Below the pieces are notes generated by a model, which was given only the letters and a program-made list of their open reading frames with translations, did not search any database and had not been told where the DNA came from. DNA of 32,290 nt from an uncultured Clostridia bacterium (GTDB lineage: Bacteria > Bacillota > Clostridia > Oscillospirales > CAG-272), in assembly GCA_947302045.1 (NCBI GenBank), contig CAMYUQ010000010.1, positions 1 through 32,290 on the forward strand, read 5' to 3'. This document shows positions 7,302-15,232 of the stretch, in pieces. Each line of letters opens with the position of its first letter. The stretch's first letter is position 1. The position numbers were made by a program, and so were the translations under genes.

Positions 7302-8198
7302 ATGGCAAAACCAAGAAGCGGTCTGGGCAGAGACTTTTACTCTTTGCTGGATGACAATATTTTGACCTCTGACAAGGCAACCGCGGCAACTATGCTCCGG
7401 ATCTCGGAAGTTGAACCGCGCCGCGACCAGCCCCGAAAGACGTTTCCGCACGAATCTCTGGAAGCGTTAGCGGAATCGATCGGTCAATTTGGCGTGCTGC
7501 AACCCATTGTGGTACGCGAAAACAAGGCGTTTCCGGGTACTTATGAGATTTTGGCAGGCGAACGTCGTTGGAGAGCCGCAAAAATGGCGGGACTTTCCGA
7601 AATTCCGGGAGTTGTTCTGACCGGAGACGACCTCAAAGCCGCACAGGTCGCAATTATTGAAAATGTACAGCGCGAAGACCTGAACCCGATTGAAGAAGCG
7701 TTCGCTTATGACGCACTGATTGAAAAATTCGGTTTGACGCAGGATCAGGTGGCAAAACAGGTCGGAAAAAGCCGTTCTGCGGTAACAAACCTGCTCCGAT
7801 TGCTCGATCTGCCCGAAGAAGTGCTGGAACTTGTACGCAGCGGCGCGATCTCCGCCGGTCACGCACGTGCCCTGCTCGGTCTGAAAAATCCCGCGCAGAT
7901 GATCTCGTTGGCACAGAAAATTCAGGAAAAAGACCTTTCGGTGCGGGATGTGGAGCGCACGATCCGGCTCCTCAACTATGAACCGACCGAAAAAACGGTT
8001 GACGACGAGCTTTCCCAACGGAAAGTATATATGAAAGATCTGGAACACCGTGCCGTGCGTCGGCTCGGGCGGCGTGTGCGGATTCTGAAATCGCCGAAAA
8101 AGAAGGTCATTGAGCTTGCATACAGTGACGATGCAGACCTGGAAGCGTTACTCACGACCATTTGCGGAGAAGATTTCTTCGCAGAAACGCAGGAATAA
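7302..8198 (+). CDS. parB: Chromosome partitioning protein ParB (Spo0J)
   Basis: A 298-residue CTP-dependent DNA clamp that loads at parS. The N-terminus MAKPRSGLGRDFYSLL is the usual short ParA-interacting peptide. The CTP-binding region contains GERRWRAA (86-93) and ENVQREDLNP (120-129), followed by the helix-turn-helix around residues 146-166 (QDQVAKQVGKSRSAVTNLLR) that reads parS. The start at 7302 is preferred over the in-frame ATG at 7245, because GAAAGGAAG precedes it and because the upstream residues simply translate parS site 3. serS follows after 25 bases and may be co-transcribed. Confidence 0.96.
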   Translation: MAKPRSGLGRDFYSLLDDNILTSDKATAATMLRISEVEPRRDQPRKTFPHESLEALAESIGQFGVLQPIVVRENKAFPGTYEILAGERRWRAAKMAGLSEIPGVVLTGDDLKAAQVAIIENVQREDLNPIEEAFAYDALIEKFGLTQDQVAKQVGKSRSAVTNLLRLLDLPEEVLELVRSGAISAGHARALLGLKNPAQMISLAQKIQEKDLSVRDVERTIRLLNYEPTEKTVDDELSQRKVYMKDLEHRAVRRLGRRVRILKSPKKKVIELAYSDDADLEALLTTICGEDFFAETQE

Positions 8199-8223
8199 AC
8201 CAAAGGAAAGAGGAAAACAGACT

Positions 8224-9501
8224 ATGCTTGACATCAAATATATCAAGGAAAAACCGGACGAGGTACTTGCCCGGCTGAAAACAAAAGGCAAAGACGCAAC
8301 CGAGGAAATTGCCGCGATTCTGCGTCTGGATCAGGAGCGCCGGAAGCTGATCGGCGATACCGAGGCCATCAAAGCGGAGCAAAACCAGACCAACAAACTG
8401 ATCCCGCAATATAAAAAAGAAGGAAAAGATACCGCCGAAATCTTTGCCCGGATGAAAGAACTCGGCGCAAAAGTGAAGGCGGACGAAGAAAGACTGCGTG
8501 AAGTAGAAACGCAGTTGACCTCTTTCATGCTGGCGCTGCCGAACCTGCCGGATCCCGACCTGTTGCCGGGCGGCAAGGAAAACAACCAACCGCTTCGCTA
8601 TTTCGGCGAACCCCGGAAATTCGATTTTGAACCGAAGAATCACGTGGATCTCTGCACATCCCTCGGTCTGATCGACTATGAACGCGGCGCAAAGCTCTCG
8701 GGAAGCGGCTTCTGGATCTACTCCGGCATGGGAGCCCGTTTGGAATGGGCGATTTTGAACTATTTCATTGATTTTCACATCAAAAACGGCTACCAATTCA
8801 TGTTGGTGCCGCATATGCTCGGCTATGAGTGCGGATTGACTGCCGGTCAGTTCCCGAAATTCCAGGATGAAGTTTACTGGCTGGAAGCGGCAGAGGACGA
8901 AAGAAGGCGGTTTATGCTGCCAACCGCAGAAACCGCGCTGGTTTCTCTGCACCGCAACGAGATCTTAACAGAACAAGAACTTCCGAAAAAGTATATTTCC
9001 TATACCCCCTGTTTCCGCAGGGAAGCCGGCTCCTACCGTTCGGATGAGCGCGGCATGGTAAGAGGACACCAGTTTAACAAGGTGGAAATGGTGCAGTACA
9101 CCCTGCCGGAGAAGAGCGACGAAGCGTTTGAAGAGCTGGTTACCAACGCGGAAAATCTGGTCAAAGGGCTCGGATTCCACTTCCGTACCGTCAAGCTGGC
9201 GGCGGAGGACTGCTCGGCAACGATGGCGCGCACCTATGACATTGAGATCAATATCCCGTCGATGAACGGATATAAAGAGGTTTCGTCGGTATCGAACGGA
9301 CGCGACTATCAGGCAAGACGAGGCATGATCCGGGTCAAGAGAGAGAACGGCAAGATCGATTACGTTCATACGCTTAACGGGTCGGGACTCGCAACCAGCC
9401 GGATCTTCCCGGCGCTGGTCGAACAAAACCAGAACGCGGACGGCTCGGTGACGGTTCCGGAGGTACTGCGCAAGTATCTGGGAATCGATATTATCCGTTG
9501 A
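8224..9501 (+). CDS. serS: Seryl-tRNA synthetase
   Basis: A 425-residue class II aminoacyl-tRNA synthetase of standard length. Residues 1 to about 105 form the N-terminal coiled-coil tRNA-binding arm (MLDIKYIKEKPDEVLARL onward). The catalytic core contains motif 2 (TPCFRREAGSYRSDERGMVR) and motif 3 (LNGSGLATSRIFPALVEQNQ, then GSVTVPEVLRKYLG). It charges tRNA-Ser and, before conversion, tRNA-Sec. The ATG at 8224 is chosen from the conserved MLDIK start and the AAGGAAAGAGGA sequence just upstream; the frame is open farther upstream only inside parB. Placement right after parB is common in Clostridia. Confidence 0.97.
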   Translation: MLDIKYIKEKPDEVLARLKTKGKDATEEIAAILRLDQERRKLIGDTEAIKAEQNQTNKLIPQYKKEGKDTAEIFARMKELGAKVKADEERLREVETQLTSFMLALPNLPDPDLLPGGKENNQPLRYFGEPRKFDFEPKNHVDLCTSLGLIDYERGAKLSGSGFWIYSGMGARLEWAILNYFIDFHIKNGYQFMLVPHMLGYECGLTAGQFPKFQDEVYWLEAAEDERRRFMLPTAETALVSLHRNEILTEQELPKKYISYTPCFRREAGSYRSDERGMVRGHQFNKVEMVQYTLPEKSDEAFEELVTNAENLVKGLGFHFRTVKLAAEDCSATMARTYDIEINIPSMNGYKEVSSVSNGRDYQARRGMIRVKRENGKIDYVHTLNGSGLATSRIFPALVEQNQNADGSVTVPEVLRKYLGIDIIR

Positions 9502-9524
9502 CGGGGTCGAAAAGTAAATATAAT
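9498..9524 (+). promoter_or_regulatory. Possible promoter of the 236-residue membrane protein gene
   Basis: TTGACG (9498-9503) and TATAAT (9519-9524) are separated by only 15 bases, shorter than optimal. The -10 is perfect, but the spacing makes this tentative; read-through from serS is the alternative. Confidence 0.35.
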
Positions 9525-9555
9525 TTAACAATCATGCAGAGGGGAGGCGGACAGC

Positions 9556-10266
9556 GTGACGGCAACTGTTTCACTCAATTTGTGGGACCGGATCGTGCGG
9601 TGGTTTCACGGGACTGCGTTCTATGAGATCGCGGAACATCTCGTGCAGGTCTATTTTACGGTGCAGCCGGTGGAATATGAAAAAATCAAGCTGACCGCCG
9701 CCGGGGCGGCGACGGTTCGGAATATCATCTTGGCGATCGCCTTCGGCGTGATCCTATCGGCAATCGGAATCTTTTATACGCGGCGCTATCCGGGCGGATT
9801 CGTGCGCGCACTGCTCAAAGCGGGAGCTCACACCCCGGAGGATGCAAAAACGCTGGAAGAGCTCGGCTATTTATATAGTGTAGGCATCCGTTGGGACATC
9901 CGGCGCGGCGGCGTTCTAACCCGTACCGTAGTGCGCGCCGGAGACCCCGAGCCGCCGGTTCCGATGGAACTGCGGGAAGAGAGCGTCGCGGAGGAAACGT
10001 CCGGGGACAAGGAAACTTCCGCGGAAAAAGCCGAAAAAACCGAATCGGTTGCAAAGCCGAAGATTGAGGCGTTACGACCGTTTGATTTTACAACCGACCG
10101 TTTCTATATTCCGGAAGTTTTGCGCTACCGCGCGCAGGTGCGGTACACGCAAAAAGGATCCGGTGTTCTGCCGCTGATCCTGACCGTACTTTTCTCGATC
10201 GTCGGCTGCGGTCTGCTCTGCCGGTTCCTGCCGGCTCTGCTTGCGCTCATCGATAAAATTCTGTAA
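9556..10266 (+). CDS. Uncharacterised two-TM membrane protein
   Basis: A 236-residue protein that I do not recognise. A GTG start is used; GGGGAGG at 9541-9547 fixes it. One transmembrane segment lies at about residues 54-74 and a second near the C-terminus at about 203-232. Between them are a soluble stretch with EDAKTLEELGYL and an acidic Glu/Lys/Ala linker at about 130-170, then a conserved-looking block FDFTTDRFYIPEVLRYRAQVRY. The layout suggests a small membrane-anchored protein with a central cytoplasmic domain. It lies 54 bases after serS and ends at a shared bidirectional terminator. No function can be assigned. Confidence 0.75.
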   Translation: MTATVSLNLWDRIVRWFHGTAFYEIAEHLVQVYFTVQPVEYEKIKLTAAGAATVRNIILAIAFGVILSAIGIFYTRRYPGGFVRALLKAGAHTPEDAKTLEELGYLYSVGIRWDIRRGGVLTRTVVRAGDPEPPVPMELREESVAEETSGDKETSAEKAEKTESVAKPKIEALRPFDFTTDRFYIPEVLRYRAQVRYTQKGSGVLPLILTVLFSIVGCGLLCRFLPALLALIDKIL

Positions 10267-10332
10267 TAAAAAACGCGCTATTTTGAGTACGTGTATGCGT
10301 TATTTCACATTTTGGACAATTATTTCAGATAC

Positions 10333-10371
10333 AAAACGAGGGGCTGACGGAATGCGTCAGCTCCTCGTTTT
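10333..10371. terminator. Bidirectional terminator between convergent genes
   Basis: A 17-pair stem: AAAACGAGG plus G plus GCTGACG (10333-10349) pairs with CGTCAGC plus T plus CCTCGTTTT (10355-10371), with one G-U pair and a five-base loop. A-run and T-run on both sides let it stop both the plus-strand membrane gene and the minus-strand rarA. Confidence 0.9.
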
Positions 10372-10386
10372 CTGTATGTTCGGCCG

Positions 10387-11625
10387 TTATTTTCCCCGGT
10401 TCGTTTCGTCTGTGCGGATCTGCGCCCAATAGGCGGCCGCCGCCTGCTCGGTTTTGTTTTCGCCCGGCTGATAGTAGCTGGTGTCGCTTGGAAGATCCAG
10501 CGGCAGATACCGTTGCTTGACATAGTGATTCGGGTATGCGTGCGGATAGAGGTATCCGCGGAAAAGCGGGCTTTGCAGATGCTCCGGAATCTGCTGGCCG
10601 AGCCCTGCGGAAACGTCTCGCATCGCCGCTTCGACCGCCTCGTTCGCCGCGTTTGATTTCGGCGCCGTTGCAAGCAGAATGGTCGCGTGCGCGAGCGGGA
10701 TCTGCGCCTCCGGCATTCCGAGCTCCTTCGCCGATTCACAGCAGGCGCGAACGACTGCCGCCGCCATCGGGTAGGCGAGCCCGATGTCCTCCGACGCCAT
10801 GACCTGCAACCGTCTGCAAGCCGATAAAAGTTCTCCCACCGAGAGCAGTTTTGCCAGATAAAAGACCGCCGCGTCCGGATCGGAACCGCGCACCGATTTT
10901 TGCAGGCAGGACAAAAGATCGTAGTGCAGATCATCCGACAGCACGCCGGCTCCCCGGTGAAATTCCAGTGCGTGGGAGATCAGGATTTCCGTATCGGCGG
11001 CGTGGTAGGCGTTCTCAAACAGGACGATCGCGTGGCGGACGTCTCCTGCCGCGAGTTGACCGACGGAGGCGAGTACCTCGTCCGTCGCCGTTTTTTCAAG
11101 CCGGTTCTCCCGGTTGAGAAAATCCAGCGCCCGGCGCAAAACCGGGATCATCTCCTCTCCCTTGACCGATTTGAATTCAAACACGTTCGCACGGGAAAGC
11201 AGAGCGTGATAGAGGAAGAAATGCGGATTGTCGGCGGTGGAGGCGATCAGCGTGATCCGTCCGTCCTCGATGTATTCGAGGAGCGATTGCTGCTGTTTGC
11301 GGTTAAAATACTGGATCTCGTCCAGATAGAGCAGGATCCCGCCCGCGCCGAAGAGGTTTCCGCTCTCTTCCATCACCGCCTTGACGTCTGCAAGCGTTGC
11401 CGAGGTACAGTTGAGACGGCGGAAGGTCATGCCCGATTCTTTTGCGATGATCCCCGCGGCGGTCGTTTTGCCGGTTCCGGGAGGACCGTAAAAAATCATA
11501 TTGGTGATCCGTCCGCCCGAGAGCATCCGGCGGATCACGCCACGCTCTCCGAACAAGTGCTCCTGCCCCACAAGGTCGTCAAACGACTGCGGACGCAACA
11601 GGTCGGCCAGTTGAGCCGTTTTCAA
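10387..11625 (-). CDS. rarA: Replication-associated recombination ATPase RarA (MgsA)
   Basis: A 412-residue AAA+ ATPase of the RarA/MgsA/WRNIP1 family. Walker A is GPPGTGKTT (47-55), Walker B is LLYLDEI (98-104), and the C-terminal half has the family segments SEDIGLAYPMA, KSNAANEAVEAAM and YLYPHAYPNHYVKQRYLP. RarA tetramers act at stalled replication forks and with SSB. The start is a TTG at 11625, chosen because GAGGAGGG lies at the right distance and the conserved N-terminus (LADLLRPQSFDDLVGQEHL) begins right after it; a nearby ATG is in another frame. It has its own promoter at 11668-11696. Confidence 0.95.
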   Translation of the reverse strand: MKTAQLADLLRPQSFDDLVGQEHLFGERGVIRRMLSGGRITNMIFYGPPGTGKTTAAGIIAKESGMTFRRLNCTSATLADVKAVMEESGNLFGAGGILLYLDEIQYFNRKQQQSLLEYIEDGRITLIASTADNPHFFLYHALLSRANVFEFKSVKGEEMIPVLRRALDFLNRENRLEKTATDEVLASVGQLAAGDVRHAIVLFENAYHAADTEILISHALEFHRGAGVLSDDLHYDLLSCLQKSVRGSDPDAAVFYLAKLLSVGELLSACRRLQVMASEDIGLAYPMAAAVVRACCESAKELGMPEAQIPLAHATILLATAPKSNAANEAVEAAMRDVSAGLGQQIPEHLQSPLFRGYLYPHAYPNHYVKQRYLPLDLPSDTSYYQPGENKTEQAAAAYWAQIRTDETNRGK

Positions 11626-11667
11626 ACCGCGTCCCTCCTCTCATCCAAGTCATCCAAGATTACCCCT

Positions 11668-11696
11668 ATTATAAACCCTTTGCGGCAAAATTGCAA
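11668..11696 (-). promoter_or_regulatory. rarA promoter
   Basis: On the minus strand, -35 TTGCAA (11691-11696), a 17-base spacer and a perfect -10 TATAAT (11668-11673). Confidence 0.7.
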
Positions 11697-11739
11697 GGGG
11701 GAAGAGAAATTCCGCCGGACGCTTTTTTCCGAATCGCAC

Positions 11740-11768
11740 TTGACAAAGTTGTCTTTTTCGGATATAAT
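11740..11768 (+). promoter_or_regulatory. Promoter of the small lipoprotein gene
   Basis: Perfect TTGACA (11740-11745), 17 bases, perfect TATAAT (11763-11768). Confidence 0.85.
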
Positions 11769-11801
11769 AAGAACACAACGCACAGAAACGGAGAAAACCG
11801 G

Positions 11802-11978
11802 ATGAAAAAATTTTTGCGCACAGCCGCAGCGATCCTGCTGATCTGCGCCGCCCTGCTTGTCTGTTCCGCCTGTACGAAACTGCAAGACCTGATCAAGAAA
11901 AAGGAACAGGAAGCCAGAAGAAAGACAGAATTTCAGGACTCCTATATCGAAGCGGCTCTGCTTCCTGCCCAAAGATGA
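11802..11978 (+). CDS. Small putative lipoprotein (58 residues)
   Basis: A short protein beginning MKKFLRTAAAILLICAALL with a basic N-terminus, a hydrophobic core and then CSAC, a slightly unusual lipobox (Cys instead of Leu at -3). The mature part is only about 35 residues, strongly charged (KLQDLIKKKEQEARRKTE) and probably helical. The perfect promoter and GGAG before the ATG argue that it is really expressed. It may be an envelope-anchored peptide; no homologue is recognised. Another lipoprotein with its own promoter follows 102 bases later. Confidence 0.65.
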   Translation: MKKFLRTAAAILLICAALLVCSACTKLQDLIKKKEQEARRKTEFQDSYIEAALLPAQR

Positions 11979-12008
11979 CGCGGCGGCAAAAATATTTGCA
12001 AACTTCTC

Positions 12009-12037
12009 TTGATTTTTTCAAAGAAATCCTGTATAAT
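12009..12037 (+). promoter_or_regulatory. Promoter of the LRR lipoprotein gene
   Basis: TTGATT (12009-12014), a 17-base spacer and TATAAT (12032-12037). Confidence 0.8.
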
Positions 12038-12080
12038 GAAACAAAGAAAAAAGGTACGACCCGGAAAGGAAATCGGAACT

Positions 12081-12968
12081 ATGTGGAAAAGACTGACGGC
12101 GGCGCTGTTGGCGGGACTGCTCGCGGCGGCTGCCATGACGGCGTTTGCATCCTGTAAAAAGAAAAATACGACGGCGGACGACTCGGACGCTTACTCCGAG
12201 AATACGGTGACGGTGGACTATCTGCGCGCCGAAAGCAAGGACGCCGACGGAAATATTCAGAGAGACGAAGAAGGAAACGTGATCTACGATTATTTCCGGT
12301 TCGAGGCGATCGACAGCACCTCCACCCGGTTGGTTGAATACCGTTCGGAGATCATGGGCGCAAAAGGCGTTTCGGTGATCCGGACTTATGCGCGCCACGC
12401 GGTCGTAATCCCGGATCGGTTCGGAGAAAGAACGGTGACCGAGATCGGCGAACGTGTGTTCTATGCAAATTCTTCTCTGACCGGCGTGAAGATCCCGGAC
12501 AGGGTGACGACGATCGGCGCTTACGCCTTTGCCCTTTGCTCGGATCTCGCTGCGTTGACGCTTCCGGCTTCGGTCCGGGAACTCGGCGAAGGTGCGTTCT
12601 CCAAATGCGTCTCTCTTGCGACGCTGACCTTTGCGGCCGCCTCCGAGCTGACCGAAATTCCCGAGAACGCGTTCTATGAATGCAAATCTCTCGCGGCACT
12701 GACGGTTCCGGCCTACGTGGAAACGATCGGCGACGGCGCGTTTTATGACGCTGAGAGCTTGCAGTCGCTGATTCTCTCGGAGGGCGTTTGCAAGATCGGG
12801 AAGATGGCGTTCTTCCAAACGGCGGCGTTGACCTCGTTGGTTCTGCCCGCTTCGCTGACCGAGATCGGCGAGTTGAATTTCTACGGCTCCGACGCCTTGA
12901 CGGCGGCAGGCGTGACGGCTTCGGGAGAAGTTGCCGCGGCATACGTGGAAGGTCTGAATCTCAAATAA
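12081..12968 (+). CDS. Leucine-rich repeat (BspA-type) surface lipoprotein
   Basis: A 295-residue lipoprotein. Residues 1-25 are a signal peptide ending in the lipobox AFASC (Cys25 lipidated). After a polar Asp/Thr spacer comes a region containing DGNIQRDEEGNVIYDYFRF. From about residue 105 there are five to six repeats of the BspA/LRR_5 type, such as VTTIGAYAFALCSDLAALTLPA, ELGEGAFSKCVSLATL and ETIGDGAFYDAESLQSLIL. Such repeats mediate adhesion or protein binding on the surface of gut and oral bacteria; the ligand here is unknown. The start is the ATG at 12081 with AAAGGA at 12065-12070. A strong hairpin follows the stop. Confidence 0.9.
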   Translation: MWKRLTAALLAGLLAAAAMTAFASCKKKNTTADDSDAYSENTVTVDYLRAESKDADGNIQRDEEGNVIYDYFRFEAIDSTSTRLVEYRSEIMGAKGVSVIRTYARHAVVIPDRFGERTVTEIGERVFYANSSLTGVKIPDRVTTIGAYAFALCSDLAALTLPASVRELGEGAFSKCVSLATLTFAAASELTEIPENAFYECKSLAALTVPAYVETIGDGAFYDAESLQSLILSEGVCKIGKMAFFQTAALTSLVLPASLTEIGELNFYGSDALTAAGVTASGEVAAAYVEGLNLK

Positions 12969-12974
12969 GAAAAT

Positions 12975-13020
12975 CACAAAACGAAAAACCTGGCGGGAAC
13001 GTCCGGTTTTCTGTTTTGTG
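12975..13020 (+). terminator. Terminator after the LRR lipoprotein gene
   Basis: CACAAAAC (12975-12982) pairs with GTTTTGTG (13013-13020), and AAAACC with GGTTTT inside it. It lies directly after the stop codon. The T-run after the outer stem is poor, so the inner stem may be the functional terminator. Confidence 0.65.
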
Positions 13021-13144
13021 GCAAAAAAGCAAGAAATTGGGAAGGGTCGCCGGTCTGCATAAAGCGCCGACGCGCGGGAAAACTATCTGCGACGGAAACC
13101 ATTCCGCAAAAAAAGAGTCCCGAGAGGGACGAAGGAGAAAAAAT

Positions 13145-13363
13145 ATGATGATTTTGGATCGGATCGCCTTGATTCTGACGGTGATCGGCGCGCTGAACTG
13201 GGGCAGCATCGGATTGTTTCAATTTGACATCGTCGCGTGGATCTGCGGCGGCCAGGGCGCGCTTTTGAGCCGTATCATTTATACGGTTGTTGCAATCGCC
13301 GGCGTATGGTGCATTTCGCTCATCTTCCGCGCAAGGGAGTCCTTCGATAAGATCAAAGACTAA
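13145..13363 (+). CDS. DUF378 family small membrane protein
   Basis: A 72-residue protein with two hydrophobic segments. ALILTVIGALNWGSIGLF and DIVAWICGG, then SRIIYTVVAIAGVWCISLIF, match the DUF378 family, whose hallmark is the GALNWG motif. Its function is unknown; it is a small inner-membrane protein present in many Firmicutes. AAGGAG at 13132-13137 sets the start at the first of two adjacent ATGs. A short hairpin GTCCC-GAGA-GGGAC (13117-13130) lies immediately upstream of the ribosome binding site. No clear promoter is seen in the 176-base gap before it. Confidence 0.88.
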   Translation: MMILDRIALILTVIGALNWGSIGLFQFDIVAWICGGQGALLSRIIYTVVAIAGVWCISLIFRARESFDKIKD

Positions 13364-13397
13364 AAATTTTACGGCATAGCTGTCGGTAACGCCATAG

Positions 13398-13658
13398 GCA
13401 CTCGTTTCCGCTATGCCGGAAAGTTTTTTGCCCCGCTTTTTTTCAAAAAAGCGGGGATCTTTTTATGCCCTTTTCGCGCCAAAGGCGCGAACCTTCCACG
13501 ATAAAATTGCCGCCCTCACGGCGGCAATTCTCAAAAGCGTATTTTGGTTCATGCCTGCGGCACGAAATCAAAGACCAAGGGGCGTTGCCCCTTTTACCCC
13601 ACCGGCTTTTTAAAAAAAAGCCGGGCAAAAAACTTCCACGCATTACGTGAGCGAGTGC
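13398..13658 (-). repeat. Dispersed multi-hairpin element, copy 2 (most complete)
   Basis: This 261-base unit fills the 300-base gap between the DUF378 gene and yifB and lies in reverse orientation to copies 1 and 3. Its ends are GCACTCG (13398-13404) and CGAGTGC (13652-13658), and inside these are GGAAAGTTTTTTGC (13418-13431) and GCAAAAAACTTCC (13625-13637), again inverted. Hairpins: CCCCGC/GCGGGG (13431-13456), TTCGCGCC/GGCGCGAA (13473-13491), AATTGCCGCC/GGCGGCAATT (13505-13529), GGGGC/GCCCC (about 13579-13592) and CCGGC/GCCGG (13602-13624). The linkers match copy 3 closely in reverse complement, including AAAATACGCTTTTGAG. Stems differ in sequence but stay paired. A further inverted pair GGCATAGC/GCTATGCC (13373-13380, 13410-13417) surrounds the left end. 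The gap holds no gene. Confidence 0.85.
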
Positions 13659-13663
13659 AGCAA

Positions 13664-15202
13664 TCATTCCCAGTATTTGCGGTCGAGCGAGCGGAGCTGG
13701 ATCGCTTCGGCTACGTGCATCTCCTCGATCAGCCGGCTCTCCTGCAAGTCCGCGATGGTGCGCGCGACGCGCAGGATCCGGTCATAGCCGCGCGCGCTGA
13801 GTCCAAGCTTGTCGTATGCCGCGTTCAGGAGCGACGACGCCGACGGACTGACCGTGCAGAATTCCCGCATCGCCGCCGGATCCATCTGCGCGTTGCAGAA
13901 AAGGTCGGGGCGCGAAGCCATCCGCTCCCGGGCAAACTGCCGCGCCGCGATCACGCGCCCCCGGATCACCTCGGAGGTTTCCGCCGCCGCGTTTTTCGAC
14001 GAAATTTCCGAAAACGACAGCGACGGAAGCTCGATCTGAATGTCGATCCGGTCGAGCATCGGTCCGCTGATGTTGTTGATGTAGCGTTTCACGTCGGCCG
14101 GCTTGCAGGTGCAGGGTCGGGTCGGATGCCCGAAATATCCGCACCGGCAGGGGTTCATCGCCGCTACCAGCATGAACGAGCAGGGAAAGGTCACTCTTCC
14201 GTTCGCCCGTGTGATCGTCACCCTGCGGTCTTCGAGCGGCTGCCGGAGCGAATCGGTCACCTGTTTGGGAAATTCCGGCAGTTCGTCCAGAAACAGAACG
14301 CCGTTGTGCGCCAGCGACACCTCTCCCGGCATCGGGTTCACGCCGCCGCCCACCAGACTGACCGCGCTCATGGTGTGGTGGGGAGAGCGGAACGGACGGA
14401 TATTCAGAAGCGATACGCCGGTCGGCAGCGTTCCTGCCACCGAATGAATCTTCGTCGTTTCGATCGCCTCCGAAAAGGTCAGGGGAGGCAGGATCGTCGG
14501 CAGGCGCTTCGCCAGCATACTTTTCCCGGTTCCCGGAGGTCCGATGAGCAAAATGTTGTGTCCGCCTGCCGCGGCGATCTCCATCGCCCGTTTGGCAAGC
14601 GCTTGTCCGCGCACGTCCGAGAAATCGTTTGCGTAGACCGCGGGCAGCTCGGAAAAATTTTTCGCCGGCGTATGCGGCATAAGCCGCTCCTGCCCGGTCA
14701 GGTGCTTCACCAACGCCCGCATATTCGGTATGGCATAGACGTCGATCCCTTCCACCGCGGCGGCTTCGGCGGCGTTGTCTGCCGGGACGTAAACCTCCCG
14801 GAATCCGGCTTCCTTTGCCGCCACGACCATGCAGAGCACGCCGCGCACGCTTCGCCAATCGCCCGAGAGCGAAAGTTCGCCGATGAAACATTTTCCCGAA
14901 AGATCCAGGTTTTTCGGAATGACTCCGCCCACCTGCAAAATGCCGGTCAGGATCGCCGCGTCGAAGGCGGTGCCTTCTTTTTTACGGTCGGCGGGCGCGA
15001 GGTTGACCGAAATATGACCGAACGGGAAAGGAAACCCGGAATTGGAACAGGCGGTCCAGACGCGCTCTTTGGCTTCGCGGACGGCAAGATCGGGCAAGCC
15101 CACCAGTTCAAATCCCTGGAGCTTGTCCCGCAGATTGCATTCCACCGTCACCGGGAATCCTTCCACCCCGGTGATGCCGGCACTGTATACCGCAGAGAAC
15201 AC
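13664..15202 (-). CDS. YifB/ComM family Mg-chelatase-like AAA ATPase
   Basis: A 512-residue protein of typical YifB/ComM length. The N-terminal ChlI-like domain includes FELVGLPDLAVREAKERV and NLAPADRKKEGTAFDAAI. The AAA domain has Walker A GPPGTGKS (221-228) and Walker B GVLFLDELP (301-309). A Cys cluster (Cys352, 354, 364, 366 in PCRCGYFGHPTRPCTC) and the C-terminal SARGYDRILRVARTIADL region complete the family pattern. ComM is a hexameric helicase that promotes branch migration during natural transformation; other members are less well studied. It uses a GTG start with GAGAGGG upstream. It lies 30 bases downstream of the ECF gene and probably shares its promoter. Confidence 0.93.
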   Translation of the reverse strand: MFSAVYSAGITGVEGFPVTVECNLRDKLQGFELVGLPDLAVREAKERVWTACSNSGFPFPFGHISVNLAPADRKKEGTAFDAAILTGILQVGGVIPKNLDLSGKCFIGELSLSGDWRSVRGVLCMVVAAKEAGFREVYVPADNAAEAAAVEGIDVYAIPNMRALVKHLTGQERLMPHTPAKNFSELPAVYANDFSDVRGQALAKRAMEIAAAGGHNILLIGPPGTGKSMLAKRLPTILPPLTFSEAIETTKIHSVAGTLPTGVSLLNIRPFRSPHHTMSAVSLVGGGVNPMPGEVSLAHNGVLFLDELPEFPKQVTDSLRQPLEDRRVTITRANGRVTFPCSFMLVAAMNPCRCGYFGHPTRPCTCKPADVKRYINNISGPMLDRIDIQIELPSLSFSEISSKNAAAETSEVIRGRVIAARQFARERMASRPDLFCNAQMDPAAMREFCTVSPSASSLLNAAYDKLGLSARGYDRILRVARTIADLQESRLIEEMHVAEAIQLRSLDRKYWE

Positions 15203-15232
15203 CGCGTATCCCTCTCTTTCCGTTTGGTATCG

